Below are positions 1 to 8,845 of a DNA stretch of 64,000 bases, piece by piece. A program made the translations under genes and the position numbers. Within the stretch, counting starts at the first letter, position 1. The number at the start of each line of letters is the position of its first letter. Below the pieces are notes generated by a model, which worked only from the letters and a program-made list of their open reading frames with translations, did not search any database and was not told the DNA's origin. This DNA comes from Bradyrhizobium ivorense (GTDB lineage: Bacteria > Pseudomonadota > Alphaproteobacteria > Rhizobiales > Xanthobacteraceae). The stretch covers positions 372,001 to 436,000 of the forward strand of contig NZ_CAADFC020000033.1 of the NCBI RefSeq assembly GCF_900696085.1, read 5' to 3'.

Positions 1-1083
1 GGCAATGCGCGCCAGCGGCTCCTCGATGCCCTCGAACTTGGAGATCGAGATGCCGAACTGCTCGCGGATGCGGGCATAGGCGCCGGTGGTGCGCGCGGCA
101 TAGGCGGCGCCGGCGGCCGACAGCGACGGCAGCGAAATGCCGCGGCCGGCGGCGAGCGCGGTCATCAGCATCTTCCAGCCCTGGCCGAGCCGCTCTTGGC
201 CGCCGATGATGTAGTCGAGCGGGATGAAGACGTCGCGACCCCAATTCGGGCCATTCTGGAACACCTGCATCGCGGGCAGATGGCGGTGGCCGATCGAGAC
301 GCCAGGCAGATGGGTCGGGATCAGCGCCACCGTGATGCCGAGCTCTTCTTCCTGGCCGACCAGATGATCGGGATCATAGGCCTTGAAGGCGAGGCCGAGC
401 AGCGTTGCGACCGGGCCGAGCGTGATGTAGCGCTTGTGCCAGTTCAGCCTCAGGCCGATCACCTCACGGCCTTCGAACATTCCCTTGCAGATGATGCCGG
501 TGTCGACCATCGAGGCAGCGTCCGAGCCGGCCTCGGGGCTGGTCAGGCCGAAGCAGGGAATGTCGCGGCCGTCGGCGAGGCGCGGCAGCCATTTCTCCTG
601 CTGCTCCCTGGTGCCGAAGCGCATCAGCAGTTCGCCCGGCCCGAGTGAGTTCGGCACCATCACGGTGACGGCCGCGGTCAGCGAGCGCGAGGAGATTTTG
701 CGCACCACTTCCGAATGCGCATAGGGCGAGAAGCCGAGGCCGCCGAACTCCTTCGGGATGATCATGCCGAAGAATTTGTTCGCCTTGATGAAGGACCAGA
801 CCTCGGGCGGCAGGTCGCGCCATTCCCAATTGATCTTCCACTCGTCGAGCATCTTGCAGAGCTCGTCGACCGGGCCGTGCAGGAAGGCGTGCTCCTCGTC
901 GGTCAGCTTGGCCGGCGCATAGGCGAGGAATTTCGGCCAGTCGGGATTGCCGGTGAAGAGATCGGCATCCCACCAGACGTCGCCGGCCTCCAGCGCCTCG
1001 CGCTCGGTGTCCGACATCGTCGGCAGCACGCCACGCGCCCAGGAGAAGATCGGTTTTGTAATATTGTCGCGGCGGAAGCTCAT
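1..1083 (-). CDS. fadE: FadE-type acyl-CoA dehydrogenase, C-terminus cut by window edge
   Basis: First step of fatty acid beta-oxidation: FAD-dependent oxidation of acyl-CoA to enoyl-CoA. About 361 N-terminal residues are present. The start resembles the conserved part of E. coli FadE: KPIF.WARGVLP, then MSDTEREALEAGD, WWDADLF and a GLTSPEAGSD substrate/FAD-binding stretch. FadE is about 800 residues, so more than half lies outside the window. I chose the ATG at 1083 because GAGGA sits 6 nt upstream; an in-frame ATG at 1095 is possible. The protein lacks the N-terminal membrane segment of E. coli FadE. An EcfG-like promoter match lies at 1201-1225. Confidence 0.9.
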   Translation of the reverse strand, partial: MSFRRDNITKPIFSWARGVLPTMSDTEREALEAGDVWWDADLFTGNPDWPKFLAYAPAKLTDEEHAFLHGPVDELCKMLDEWKINWEWRDLPPEVWSFIKANKFFGMIIPKEFGGLGFSPYAHSEVVRKISSRSLTAAVTVMVPNSLGPGELLMRFGTREQQEKWLPRLADGRDIPCFGLTSPEAGSDAASMVDTGIICKGMFEGREVIGLRLNWHKRYITLGPVATLLGLAFKAYDPDHLVGQEEELGITVALIPTHLPGVSIGHRHLPAMQVFQNGPNWGRDVFIPLDYIIGGQERLGQGWKMLMTALAAGRGISLPSLSAAGAAYAARTTGAYARIREQFGISISKFEGIEEPLARIA

Positions 1084-1200
1084 GGCGGTCCTCATGAAAC
1101 GGCAGCGCGGATAGCTGATCTTATCGGAAAGTGCCGTTCACCGGTGAACACTTCGCTGTTCAAATAAAGCGAAATTGACGCGGCCAGCACGCCGTTCGTT

Positions 1201-1225
1201 AACGGCGCGCCGCGCGTCGGGTTCC
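1201..1225 (-). promoter_or_regulatory. Possible EcfG-type promoter upstream of fadE
   Basis: On the minus strand the sequence reads GGAAC, 16 nt, CGTT, matching the general-stress sigma factor EcfG consensus of alphaproteobacteria. It would give a leader of about 110 nt to fadE. One match of this quality is expected by chance in a window this size, so it is weak on its own. Confidence 0.25.
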
Positions 1226-1270
1226 GAAAACCGAGGTGCGGCAATCAGGTAGCGGGGGGTGCGCGGTGCT

Positions 1271-1392
1271 CACCTCTCCCATTGGGAGAGGTCGGCGCGG
1301 AGCGCCGGGTGAGGGGTTATGGTCTCTCGTTGGAGCCGCGGCCCCTCACCGATTTGCTGCGCAAATCGACCTCTCCCCGCTGGGGAGAGGTG
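1271..1392. repeat. 122-bp palindromic repeat, family A copy 1
   Basis: The ends are inverted copies (CACCTCTCCC and GGGAGAGGTG) with smaller hairpins inside. The reverse complement of 38637-38758 matches it with about seven differences over 122 bp. Looser relatives lie at 2864-3005 and 54067-54191. It is a REP/MITE-like non-coding element between convergent or spaced genes. Confidence 0.85.
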
Positions 1393-1399
1393 ACGCAAG

Positions 1400-2620
1400 T
1401 CAGCCCGGTCCGGCGCCCTGGGTGGCCAGGTAGACCGCGTAGAGCGACTGGCTGGCGGCCATGAACAGGCGGTTGCGCTTGGGGCCGCCGAAGGTGATGT
1501 TGCCGCAGACCTCCGGCAGGCGGATGCGGCCGAGCAGCTTGCCGTCCGGCGACCACACCGTCACGCCGCTGTAGCCGACGGCGCGGCCGGCATTGCTGGA
1601 GCACCAGACATTGCCGTTGACGTCGCAGCGGATGCCGTCGGGTCCGCACTTCACGCCGTCGATCATGAAATCGCTGAAGCGCTTGCCGTTCGAGAGCTTG
1701 TTGTCGGCGCCGACATCGAACACGAAGACGTCGCCCTTGCCGCCCGGACCGCTGTCGCCTGGCCCCTTGCCGGTCGAGACCACGTAGAGCTTCTTGTAAT
1801 CCGGCGAGAAGCAGAGGCCGTTCGGGTCAGGCACCTGGTCCTCGGTCACCACGAGATCGACGCGGCCGGAGGGATCGATGCGGTAGCAGTTGGTCGGCAG
1901 CTCGCGCTTGCCCGGTACGAAGCCCGCCGGCTGGCCGATCCGCGGATTGAGCTTGCCGGCGGGGTTGCTCGGGCCGCTCGCGGCGTCGGGCTCACCCTCG
2001 TAGAGCTGGCCGCCATAGGGCGGATCGGTGAACCAGTAGCTGCCGTCGGGATGCGCGACGATATCGTTCGGCGAGTTCAGGCGCTTGCCATTGTAGGAAT
2101 CGGCGAGCACCGTCGCGGTGCCGTCGTGCTCGTAGCGCGTCACGCGGCGGGTCAGATGTTCGCAGGACAGCTGGCGGCCCTGGAAGTCGAACGAGTTGCC
2201 GTTCGAGTTGTTGGACGGCGTGCGGAACACGCTGACATGGCCGTCATCTTCCGACCAGCGCGTCTGCCGGTTGTTGGGGATGTCGCTCCACAGGAGATAG
2301 CGGCCCTGCGAGCTCCAGGCCGGCCCCTCGGCCCAGAGCAGTCCCGTGTAGAGACGCTTGATCGAGGTGTTCGGCTGGGCGAGGTCGTTGAAGGACGGAT
2401 CGACCGCGATGACGTCGGGGTCCCAGAAGTAGGTGGTCGGCGCCCCGCGCGGGCTGAAGTCGCGCGGCGGGCTGGTGATCGTGGTCGGCGGTCCGACCGG
2501 GGCGGCGTTCTGGGCCAGTGCGCTGCCGATACCCGTTGCGCCGGCGGCTGCGGTGACCGCAAGACCCTGGACAAGCGTTCGTCGTGAAACGTTTGGATCG
2601 CGCTTCTGTTGGCGTGTCAT
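1400..2620 (-). CDS. Tat-exported SMP-30/gluconolactonase family protein
   Basis: Probable periplasmic lactone hydrolase with a six-bladed propeller fold, 406 residues. The N-terminus has a Tat signal (SRRTLVQG, then an alanine-rich stretch ending in SALAQ near residue 35). SMP-30 signatures include LLWAEGPAW (metal-binding Glu), NSPNDIVAHPDG, DPNGLCFSPD and PDGIRCDVNGN. The reading frame is open further upstream, but the ATG at 2620 has GGGAGGATGCG before it and places the Tat signal correctly. The gene is isolated between repeat clusters. The physiological lactone cannot be told from sequence. Confidence 0.88.
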   Translation of the reverse strand: MTRQQKRDPNVSRRTLVQGLAVTAAAGATGIGSALAQNAAPVGPPTTITSPPRDFSPRGAPTTYFWDPDVIAVDPSFNDLAQPNTSIKRLYTGLLWAEGPAWSSQGRYLLWSDIPNNRQTRWSEDDGHVSVFRTPSNNSNGNSFDFQGRQLSCEHLTRRVTRYEHDGTATVLADSYNGKRLNSPNDIVAHPDGSYWFTDPPYGGQLYEGEPDAASGPSNPAGKLNPRIGQPAGFVPGKRELPTNCYRIDPSGRVDLVVTEDQVPDPNGLCFSPDYKKLYVVSTGKGPGDSGPGGKGDVFVFDVGADNKLSNGKRFSDFMIDGVKCGPDGIRCDVNGNVWCSSNAGRAVGYSGVTVWSPDGKLLGRIRLPEVCGNITFGGPKRNRLFMAASQSLYAVYLATQGAGPG

Positions 2621-2759
2621 CGCATCCTCCCACTGGGTTGACCGGCCGTTGATCCGGCCTGGCGGGTGGAGGTTAGACTGCTCCCGGCGAGGTTGCGAGT
2701 GACGGTTTTTCATGCCTGCGCGCGAAAAGGTCACGGCGCTGCGTGCGCGCTCTTCACCG

Positions 2760-2844
2760 CGTCGTTGCGAGCGAAGCGAAGCAATCCATCTATCCCGCGC
2801 GTGGATGGATGGATTGCTTCGTCGCTTCGCTCCTCGCAATGACG
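2760..2844. repeat. Family B palindromic repeat, copy 1
   Basis: Starts CGTCGTTGCGAGCGAAGCGA and ends with the inverted counterpart CCTCGCAATGACG. The arms carry GCAATCCAT and ATGGATTGC, so the whole unit can fold into a long hairpin. Confidence 0.85.
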
Positions 2845-2863
2845 GCGCGCGGGCTGGCGCCTT

Positions 2864-3005
2864 CACCTCTCCCCGCTTGCGGGGAGAGGTCGGAGCGCAT
2901 CGGCAGATGCGTTCCCGGGTGAGGGGGTACAGGTCTCACTGCGTTCACGACTCGCGGAGGCGGCCCCTCACCCCGCCCTCTCCCCGTGAAGAACGGGGAG
3001 AGGGA
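2864..3005. repeat. Family A palindromic repeat, copy 2 (diverged)
   Basis: Shares CACCTCTCCCCGC, GGGTGAGGGG and CCCTCACCCC blocks with the 122-bp unit at 1271-1392, but the central part differs. Confidence 0.75.
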
Positions 3006-3021
3006 GACGATAGAGCGCGGC

Positions 3022-3645
3022 TCAATCCGGCCGGATCATCTCGAACATGTTTTCCGGCTTGATCTCGAAATAATCGCCTCGGCGGCCGGCGCGGACGATC
3101 GGGTGGGTGAGCGCGGTCTGGTAGACGCCGTCCTTGATGAAGGCCTTGTCGATATAGACGGCGACGACCTCGCCGAGCGTCAGCCAGGCTTCCGCCTTCT
3201 TGCCGTCGGCGCCCTGCAGCTGGACGATCTGGCTGACCTTGCACTCGAACGACACCGGGCTCTCGGCGACGCGCGGCACGTTGACGAGCTTGCCGGGGAG
3301 CTGCGTGAGGCCCGCCAGCTTGAACTCGTCGACGTCGCGGGCGACATGCGCCGCCGTCGCGTTCATGTGCTTGGCGAGATCCATCGTCGCCAGATTCCAG
3401 ACGAACTCGCCGGTCTCCTGGATGTTGGCGACGCTGTCCTTCCAGTTGGTCGAGGAGAAGCCGATGATCGGCGGCACGTAGCAGAAGGCGTTGAAGAAGC
3501 TGTAGGGCGCAAGGTTGACGTTGCCGTCGGGGTCGCGCGAGGAGATCCAGCCGATCGGGCGCGGCGCGACGATGGCATTGAACGGGTCGTGCTTCAGGCC
3601 GTGGCCGTACTTCGGCTCGTAGAAATGCAGGTCTTTCGCGGTCAC
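3022..3645 (-). CDS. Flavin reductase family protein (FMN-binding split barrel)
   Basis: 207-residue flavoprotein of the flavin reductase-like family (PF01613 type). It probably binds FMN and supplies reduced flavin or acts as a small oxidoreductase. The region IVAPRPIGWISSRDPDG followed by NLAPYSFFNAF is the family's FMN-binding signature. I chose the GTG at 3645 because GAGGAGG lies 8 nt upstream. The frame stays open to 3747, but that extension is encoded by the palindromic repeat at 3660-3742 and is not credible protein. The gene follows the efflux operon's TetR gene on the same strand, with the repeat between them. Confidence 0.85.
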   Translation of the reverse strand: MTAKDLHFYEPKYGHGLKHDPFNAIVAPRPIGWISSRDPDGNVNLAPYSFFNAFCYVPPIIGFSSTNWKDSVANIQETGEFVWNLATMDLAKHMNATAAHVARDVDEFKLAGLTQLPGKLVNVPRVAESPVSFECKVSQIVQLQGADGKKAEAWLTLGEVVAVYIDKAFIKDGVYQTALTHPIVRAGRRGDYFEIKPENMFEMIRPD

Positions 3646-3659
3646 GGCTGGAGCCTCCT

Positions 3660-3742
3660 CGTCATTCCGGGATGGTGCGCTAGCACCAGACCCGGAATCT
3701 CGAGATTCCGGGTTCGATGCTACGCATCGCCCCGGAATGACG
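3660..3742. repeat. Family C palindromic repeat, copy 1
   Basis: Begins CGTCATTCCGGG and ends CCCCGGAATGACG, with an inner CCCGGAATCTCGAGATTCCGGG hairpin region. It abuts the Shine-Dalgarno of the flavin reductase gene, so it probably lies in that gene's leader. A longer relative is at 21289-21402. Confidence 0.85.
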
Positions 3743-3749
3743 GGCAAGT

Positions 3750-3785
3750 CAACTGACGAGTGCGTTAGTATATGGGGGTCAGTTG
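3750..3785. promoter_or_regulatory. Candidate TetR operator between tetR end and flavin reductase
   Basis: CAACTGAC at the left is mirrored by GTCAGTTG at the right, around the tetR stop codon. Inside is ACTGACG-AGTG-CGTTAGT, a near-perfect dyad with one mismatch. The box CTGACGAGTG (3753-3762) recurs with one base changed at 8846 and 8877, upstream of the efflux operon. Confidence 0.4.
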
Positions 3786-4387
3786 GGCCGGGTGCGCGGC
3801 GACAGGCCGGCGATGACGAAATCGATCATTTCGTCGATGGTCGGGCCCGGCTTGGTGGCGCACTGGGCGATCATCTGCGGGTGGAAGAAGCGCATCATCG
3901 CGGTGCAGGCGCACAGCGAGGCGAGCTGCAGGTCCTTGACCTCGAATTCGCCGGTGGCCGCGCCGTGCGCGATCACCTCGCCGATGACGCCCGCGATCAT
4001 CTCCATGTGGGCGACGCAGACGTCCCAGTCCTCCTGCATCGCGATCTCGACCATCTCGTGCAGCTTGTTGTCACCGACATAGCGCTCGGTGTTCATGCGA
4101 TTGACGGTCGTCATCACCTCGCGCAGGCGAACCACCGCCGGGCCGGGCGTCCGGGCAATGCGTTGCGCCTCGAGCTCGACCTCGCCCATCAGCCGCCGGG
4201 CCACGCCCTCGTGGATCGACTTCTTCGAATCGAAGAAGCGGTACACGTTGGCGGGGCTCATCCGCAGCTCTTTGGCGATGTCGGCCACCGTGGTCTTCAG
4301 GTAGCCGATCTGCCGGAACAAACGCTCCGCCACCACGAGAATCCGTTCGCGGGTATCGGTTTCGGTATGTTCCGAGATGAGCGTCAT
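3779..4387 (-). CDS. TetR family regulator of the adjacent RND efflux operon
   Basis: 202 residues. The N-terminal HTH is typical: RERILVVAERLFRQIGY, then TTVADIAKELRMSPANVYRFF. The C-terminal half is a ligand-binding domain and looks like the TetR_C family found with RND pumps. It is the last gene of an operon: 22 nt separate it from the pump stop codon, and AGTAGG lies before the ATG at 4387. A TTG at 4402 is possible but less likely. The gene probably autoregulates the operon through boxes near 8846-8906, and perhaps acts on the flavin reductase through 3750-3785. Confidence 0.85.
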   Translation of the reverse strand: MTLISEHTETDTRERILVVAERLFRQIGYLKTTVADIAKELRMSPANVYRFFDSKKSIHEGVARRLMGEVELEAQRIARTPGPAVVRLREVMTTVNRMNTERYVGDNKLHEMVEIAMQEDWDVCVAHMEMIAGVIGEVIAHGAATGEFEVKDLQLASLCACTAMMRFFHPQMIAQCATKPGPTIDEMIDFVIAGLSPRTRPN

Positions 4388-4409
4388 GTTTGGCCTACTC
4401 AATCTTCAA

Positions 4410-7400
4410 TTATTCGGCCGCCTCAGCAAGCGGAATTGCACGTTGCGCATTCCCGGCATGCTGCGGCGCAGTATCGGCTTGCTCGCTGGGACCGCACTCG
4501 TCCAGGGTCTTGCGGAACCAGAGGGCGTAAAGGCCCGGCAAATACAGCAAGGTCAGGAAAGTCGCAACAAACAATCCACCCATGATGGTGATCGCCATCG
4601 GGCCCCAGAACGCGGAGCGGGACAGCGGGATCATGGCCAGGATGGCGGCAAGCGCGGTCAGCACCACCGGCCGGGCGCGCCGGACGGTGGCTTCGATGAT
4701 CGCCTCGCGCCGGGTCAGGCCACTCGCCACATCGCTCTCGATCTGGTCGACCAGGATCACCGCGTTGCGCATGATCATGCCGGCCAGCGCGATCAGGCCG
4801 AGCAGCGCCACGAAGCCGAACGGCTGGTTGGCGACGTTGAGCCCGAGCGAAGCGCCGACGATGCCGAGCGGCGCGGTCAGGAACACCAGGAACAGGCGCG
4901 AGAAGCTCTGCAGCTGGATCATCAGGAGCGTCAGCATCACCATCACCATCACGGGGAAGAGGATGAAGATCGACGCATTGCCCTTGGCGGATTCCTCGAA
5001 CGCTCCGCCCGGCTCGATCCGGTAGGCCGGCTCGAGATGGGCCTGGATGTCCTTCAGCTTCGGCGCGATCTGGTTGGTGACGTCGGGCGCCTGCACGCCG
5101 TCGACGACGTCGGAGCGCACCGTGATCGCCATGTCGCGGTTGCGCCGCCACAGGATCGGCTCCTCGTGGGCATATTCGAGCTTGGCGATCTGCTGCAGCG
5201 GCACCGCCACGCCGTTGCGCGAGGTGATGGTGAGATCGCCGACGCGGCCGAGATCGAGCCGCTCGGCCGGCACGGCGCGGGCGACCACGCCGACCTTTTC
5301 GATGCCGTCGCGGATCGTGGTGACCGGCGCGCCCGTGATCAGCATCGACAGCGCCTGCGAGACGTCCTGCGGGGTGAGGCCGAGGGCGCGTGCCCGATCC
5401 TGGTCGACGACCAGCTTCAGGTAGGGCGACTGCTCGTTCCAGTCGAGCTGGACGTCCTTGACGCTGGGGTTCTGGCGCATGATCTCGCGCACCTGGTAGG
5501 CGATGTCGCGCACCTTGTTGGCGTCGGGGCCGATCACGCGGAACTGGACCGGGAAGCCGACCGGCGGGCCGAAATTGAAGCGGTCGACGCGGACCCGCGC
5601 CTCGTTCAGCATGCCGTCAGCGGCCGCCTGCTCGATCTTCGCCTTGACGCGCTCGCGCGCCTCGACGTTCTTGGCGAGGATCACGATCTCGGCGAAGGCC
5701 TCGTTCGGCAGCTGCGGGTTGAGGCCGAGCCAGAAGCGCGGCGAACCCTGGCCGACATAGGCGGTGTAGGTCGCGATGTCCTGGTCGTCCTTGAGCAGGC
5801 CCTCGGCCTTCTTCACGGCCTTCTCGGTGACGTTGAAGGCGGTGCCTTCCGGCAGCCGGAGCTGCAGGAACAGTTCGGGACGCTCGGACAGCGGGAAGAA
5901 CTGCTGCTGGACGTGGCCGAAGCCGACGATCGAGGCGACGAACACGCCGACGGTCGCCGCCACCACCGTGATGCGGTGGTTGACGCACCACTGCACCACG
6001 CGGCGCAGGCCGCGATACATCCGCGTATCGTAGATCGCATGCGGGTCGTGGTTCTGGTGCACCTTGATGTTGGGCAGCAGCTTGACGCCGATATAGGGCG
6101 TGAAGATCACCGCGACGAACCAGGAGGCGACCAGCGCAATCGCCACGATCCAGAAGATGCCGCCGGCATATTCGCCGACCGCAGAATTGGCAAAACCGAT
6201 CGGCAGGAAGCCGGCCGCGGTGACCAGCGTGCCGGTCAGCATCGGAAACGCGGTGGATTCCCAGGCAAAGGACGCCGCCTTCATGCGGTCCCAGCCCTGC
6301 TCCATCTTCACCACCATCATCTCGACCGCGATGATGGCGTCATCGACCAGAAGGCCGAGCGCGATGATCAGCGCGCCGAGCGTGATGCGGTGCAGGTCGA
6401 GCGACATCGCGTTCATCACGATGAAGACGATGCCGAGCACCAGCGGCACCGACAGCGCCACCACGATGCCGGTGCGCCAGCCGAGCGCTATGAAGGAGAC
6501 GAACAGCACGATCGCCAGCGCTTCGACGAAGGAGTGCACGAACTCGCCGACGGCGTGCTCGACCACCTTGGGCTGGTCGGCGATCTGCTCGATCTCGACA
6601 CCCTGCGGCACCGCCTTGACGAAGTCGGCGGTGGCCTGCTGCACCTGCTTGCCGAGCTCGAGGATGTTGGCGCCCTTGGCGGTGACGAGGCCGATGCCGA
6701 GCGCTGGCTTGCCTTCCTGGCGCACGGTGAAGGTCGGCGGATCGACATAGCCGTGGCTGACGGTGGCGATATCGCCGAGCCGGAATACGCGGCCGTTGCT
6801 CTCGACCGGGGTCTCGGCCACCGCCTTGACGCCGTCGAGCGCGCCGGTAACGCGCAGCGGCACGCGCTGCGAGGAGGTTTCCACGGTGCCGGCCGGCGTC
6901 ACGTTGTTCTGCTTGGCGAGCGAATCGAACAGCGCCTGCGGCGTGATGCCGAGCGTCGCCAGCTTGGCGTGGGAGAATTCGACGTAGATGCGCTCGTCCT
7001 GGATGCCGTAGAGGTCGACCTTGGTCACGCCCGGCACCTTCAGCAGGCGCTGGCGAAAGCCCTCGGCGACCTTCTTGAGCTGCGCGTAATCGGCGCCGTC
7101 GCCGGTCATCATGTAGAGGATCGAATCGACGTCGGAGAATTCGTCGTTGACCACGGGACCTAAGATGCCGGACGGCAGCTGACCCTGCACGTCGACCAGC
7201 TTCTTGCGCAGGAGGTAGAAGAGATAGGGCACATCCTTCGGCGGCGTCGAGTCGCGGAAGGTGACCTGCATCGCGGTGAAGCCCGGCTTGGAATAGGTCT
7301 GCACCTTCTCGAAGAACGGCAGCTCCTGCAGCTTCTTCTCGATGGGATCGGCAACCTGCATCTGCATTTCCTGCGAGGTCGCGCCCGGCCACATCACCGA

Positions 7401-7550
7401 GACGTTCACCACCTTGACGGTGAAGAACGGGTCCTCGGCGCGGCCGAGCTTCTCGTAGGAGAAGAAGCCGGCGGCGCCGAGCACGAGCATCAGGAACAGC
7501 ACCAGCGTCGGATGGCTGACCGCCCAGGCCGAAAGGTTGAAGCGCTTCAT
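4410..7550 (-). CDS. RND family multidrug efflux permease
   Basis: Inner-membrane proton-driven pump, 1046 residues, the full RND length. The first membrane helix is AWAVSHPTLVLFLMLVLGAAG. Periplasmic porter domains follow, then the TM4 region GLLVDDAIIAVEMM containing the conserved acidic pair used for proton relay, and a second membrane block near residues 840-1020 with GMIMRNAVILVDQIE. GGAGAG sits 4 nt before the ATG at 7550. The start MKRFNLSAWA and the 'GRAEDP' motif resemble the AcrB/CzcA-like HAE subgroup. The membrane-fusion gene lies upstream; no outer-membrane TolC partner is in the window. Confidence 0.93.
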   Translation of the reverse strand: MKRFNLSAWAVSHPTLVLFLMLVLGAAGFFSYEKLGRAEDPFFTVKVVNVSVMWPGATSQEMQMQVADPIEKKLQELPFFEKVQTYSKPGFTAMQVTFRDSTPPKDVPYLFYLLRKKLVDVQGQLPSGILGPVVNDEFSDVDSILYMMTGDGADYAQLKKVAEGFRQRLLKVPGVTKVDLYGIQDERIYVEFSHAKLATLGITPQALFDSLAKQNNVTPAGTVETSSQRVPLRVTGALDGVKAVAETPVESNGRVFRLGDIATVSHGYVDPPTFTVRQEGKPALGIGLVTAKGANILELGKQVQQATADFVKAVPQGVEIEQIADQPKVVEHAVGEFVHSFVEALAIVLFVSFIALGWRTGIVVALSVPLVLGIVFIVMNAMSLDLHRITLGALIIALGLLVDDAIIAVEMMVVKMEQGWDRMKAASFAWESTAFPMLTGTLVTAAGFLPIGFANSAVGEYAGGIFWIVAIALVASWFVAVIFTPYIGVKLLPNIKVHQNHDPHAIYDTRMYRGLRRVVQWCVNHRITVVAATVGVFVASIVGFGHVQQQFFPLSERPELFLQLRLPEGTAFNVTEKAVKKAEGLLKDDQDIATYTAYVGQGSPRFWLGLNPQLPNEAFAEIVILAKNVEARERVKAKIEQAAADGMLNEARVRVDRFNFGPPVGFPVQFRVIGPDANKVRDIAYQVREIMRQNPSVKDVQLDWNEQSPYLKLVVDQDRARALGLTPQDVSQALSMLITGAPVTTIRDGIEKVGVVARAVPAERLDLGRVGDLTITSRNGVAVPLQQIAKLEYAHEEPILWRRNRDMAITVRSDVVDGVQAPDVTNQIAPKLKDIQAHLEPAYRIEPGGAFEESAKGNASIFILFPVMVMVMLTLLMIQLQSFSRLFLVFLTAPLGIVGASLGLNVANQPFGFVALLGLIALAGMIMRNAVILVDQIESDVASGLTRREAIIEATVRRARPVVLTALAAILAMIPLSRSAFWGPMAITIMGGLFVATFLTLLYLPGLYALWFRKTLDECGPSEQADTAPQHAGNAQRAIPLAEAAE

Positions 7551-7597
7551 CGAACTCTCCAAGTCCAATTCGAAGTCCAATTCGTTTCGACTTCAGC

Positions 7598-7716
7598 CGT
7601 CATTGCGAGCGAAGCGAAGCAATCCATTCTTCCGCTTGCGACGACATGGATTGCTTCGTCGCGGAGCCTGTCATCGGGCGCGCGATCGCGCGACCCGTTG
7701 GCTCCTCGCAATGACG
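7598..7716. repeat. Family B palindromic repeat, extended copy 2
   Basis: Lies between the adaptor and pump genes of one operon. It has the usual CGTCATTGCGAGCGAAGCGA and CTCGCAATGACG ends, plus a 43-bp block (7662-7704) with the hairpin GGGCGCGCGATCGCGCGACCC. The block is shared with 12692-12734, with one difference. Confidence 0.85.
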
Positions 7717-7721
7717 AGCGA

Positions 7722-8828
7722 CTAGAACGACAGCGACGAGACGACCCGTACCTTCTGGCTCGGATCGAGCTTCTGCACGCCGAGCGTCACGACCCTGGCG
7801 CCCTCGTCGACGCCGCCGGCGATCACGACGTTGTCGCTCTCATAGCCCTTCACCTTGACCGGCTTCAGCGCGAGCTCGCCCTTGTCGTCGACGATGTAGA
7901 GCGAGGGATCGCCGCCCTGGCTGTACAGTGCCGACAGCGGCAGTTTTGCCACCCGCTCGCTGGCCTTGTCGGCCAAGGTCAGCGTCGCGGTCATGCCGAG
8001 CGAGACGGCCTCGTCGGCATCCGGCAGCGAGAACTTTGCGAGATAGGTGCGGGTGGCGGCATCGGCCTGCGGCGCGACCTCGCGCAGCTTCGCGGCATAG
8101 GTCTTCTTGGCGTCCGACCACAGCGTAACCGTGGCTACGCCCGACCTGGCACGAGCGAGAAGCGTCTCTGGGATCGCGACGACGGCTTCCTTCTCACCAA
8201 GTCGGGCGACACGGATCGAGGCCTGGCCCGCGGCAACCACCTGGCCGGGCTCGATCATGGTCGCGGTGACGACACCCTTCGTGTCGGCCACCAGCGTTGC
8301 GTAAGAGAGAGAATTCTTGGTCAGCTCGACCGAGCGCTCGGCGCGGTTCAGCCGGGCGCGGGCTTCATCGCCGGCGGCCTTGGCGGAATCGAGCTGGGCG
8401 TCGGTGGTCCAGCCCTTGGCCTTCAGATCCTTGGCGCGCTGCTCGGCGGCGGCGGCCTGCGCCAGCACGCCGGTGGCGGCGCGGAATTCGGCCTCGGCCT
8501 GCTCGGCCTGCAGCTTCAGATCGACCTCGTCGAGGGTGGCCAAGGGCTGATCGACGTCGACTGTCTGTCCGACCTCGACCAGCCGCTTGGCCACCTTGCC
8601 GGCAACCCGAAAGCCCATATCGGCTTCGATCCGGGGCTTGATCGTGCCAACAAAACTGCGCTCAGGGGTCTCGGCTTCGTAATGGACGGTCGCCACCAGA
8701 ACCGGGCGCCCGGGATCGGCCTTTTCGGCCGCCTTTTCGTTGCAGCCGGTCAGCGCGAACACCGCGAAAGCCAGCAGCGCTCCAGTCAAGAGCCTGTAAT
8801 AGCTCGAGAAAACGGAACGGACGAACAT
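7722..8828 (-). CDS. RND efflux periplasmic adaptor (membrane fusion protein), lipoprotein
   Basis: 368 residues. It links the inner-membrane pump to an outer-membrane channel. The N-terminus has a hydrophobic segment ending in the lipobox LTGC (Cys about residue 29), so it is probably a periplasmic lipoprotein. The HlyD-like order is clear: beta-barrel/lipoyl half (GFRVAGKVAKRLVEVGQTV), an alpha-hairpin coiled coil (LQAEQAEAEFRAATG onward), then the second lipoyl half (GVVTATMIEPGQVVAAGQ). GGAGAG precedes the ATG at 8828. It is the first gene of the adaptor-pump-TetR operon; 171 nt including a repeat separate it from the pump. Confidence 0.92.
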   Translation of the reverse strand: MFVRSVFSSYYRLLTGALLAFAVFALTGCNEKAAEKADPGRPVLVATVHYEAETPERSFVGTIKPRIEADMGFRVAGKVAKRLVEVGQTVDVDQPLATLDEVDLKLQAEQAEAEFRAATGVLAQAAAAEQRAKDLKAKGWTTDAQLDSAKAAGDEARARLNRAERSVELTKNSLSYATLVADTKGVVTATMIEPGQVVAAGQASIRVARLGEKEAVVAIPETLLARARSGVATVTLWSDAKKTYAAKLREVAPQADAATRTYLAKFSLPDADEAVSLGMTATLTLADKASERVAKLPLSALYSQGGDPSLYIVDDKGELALKPVKVKGYESDNVVIAGGVDEGARVVTLGVQKLDPSQKVRVVSSLSF

Positions 8829-8845
8829 CTGATCTCTCCATCGGG

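Larger units (their letters stand above)
1084..1399. other. Intergenic region upstream of fadE
   Basis: No gene seen. It holds the presumed fadE promoter, a possible GGAAC-N16-CGTT element on the minus strand (1201-1225) and a 122-bp palindromic repeat (1271-1392) that ends just beyond the stop codon of the neighbouring lactonase gene. Confidence 0.6.
2621..3021. other. Intergenic region made mostly of two repeats
   Basis: Holds the leader of the lactonase gene (2621-2700), a family B palindrome (2760-2844) and a family A palindrome (2864-3005). No convincing coding sequence on either strand. Confidence 0.7.

Noticed and set aside
4377-7163. 928-residue open frame on the plus strand
   Set aside because: It is antisense to the RND pump, rich in Arg/Asp/His, and has no motifs. 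It comes from GC-biased codon positions.
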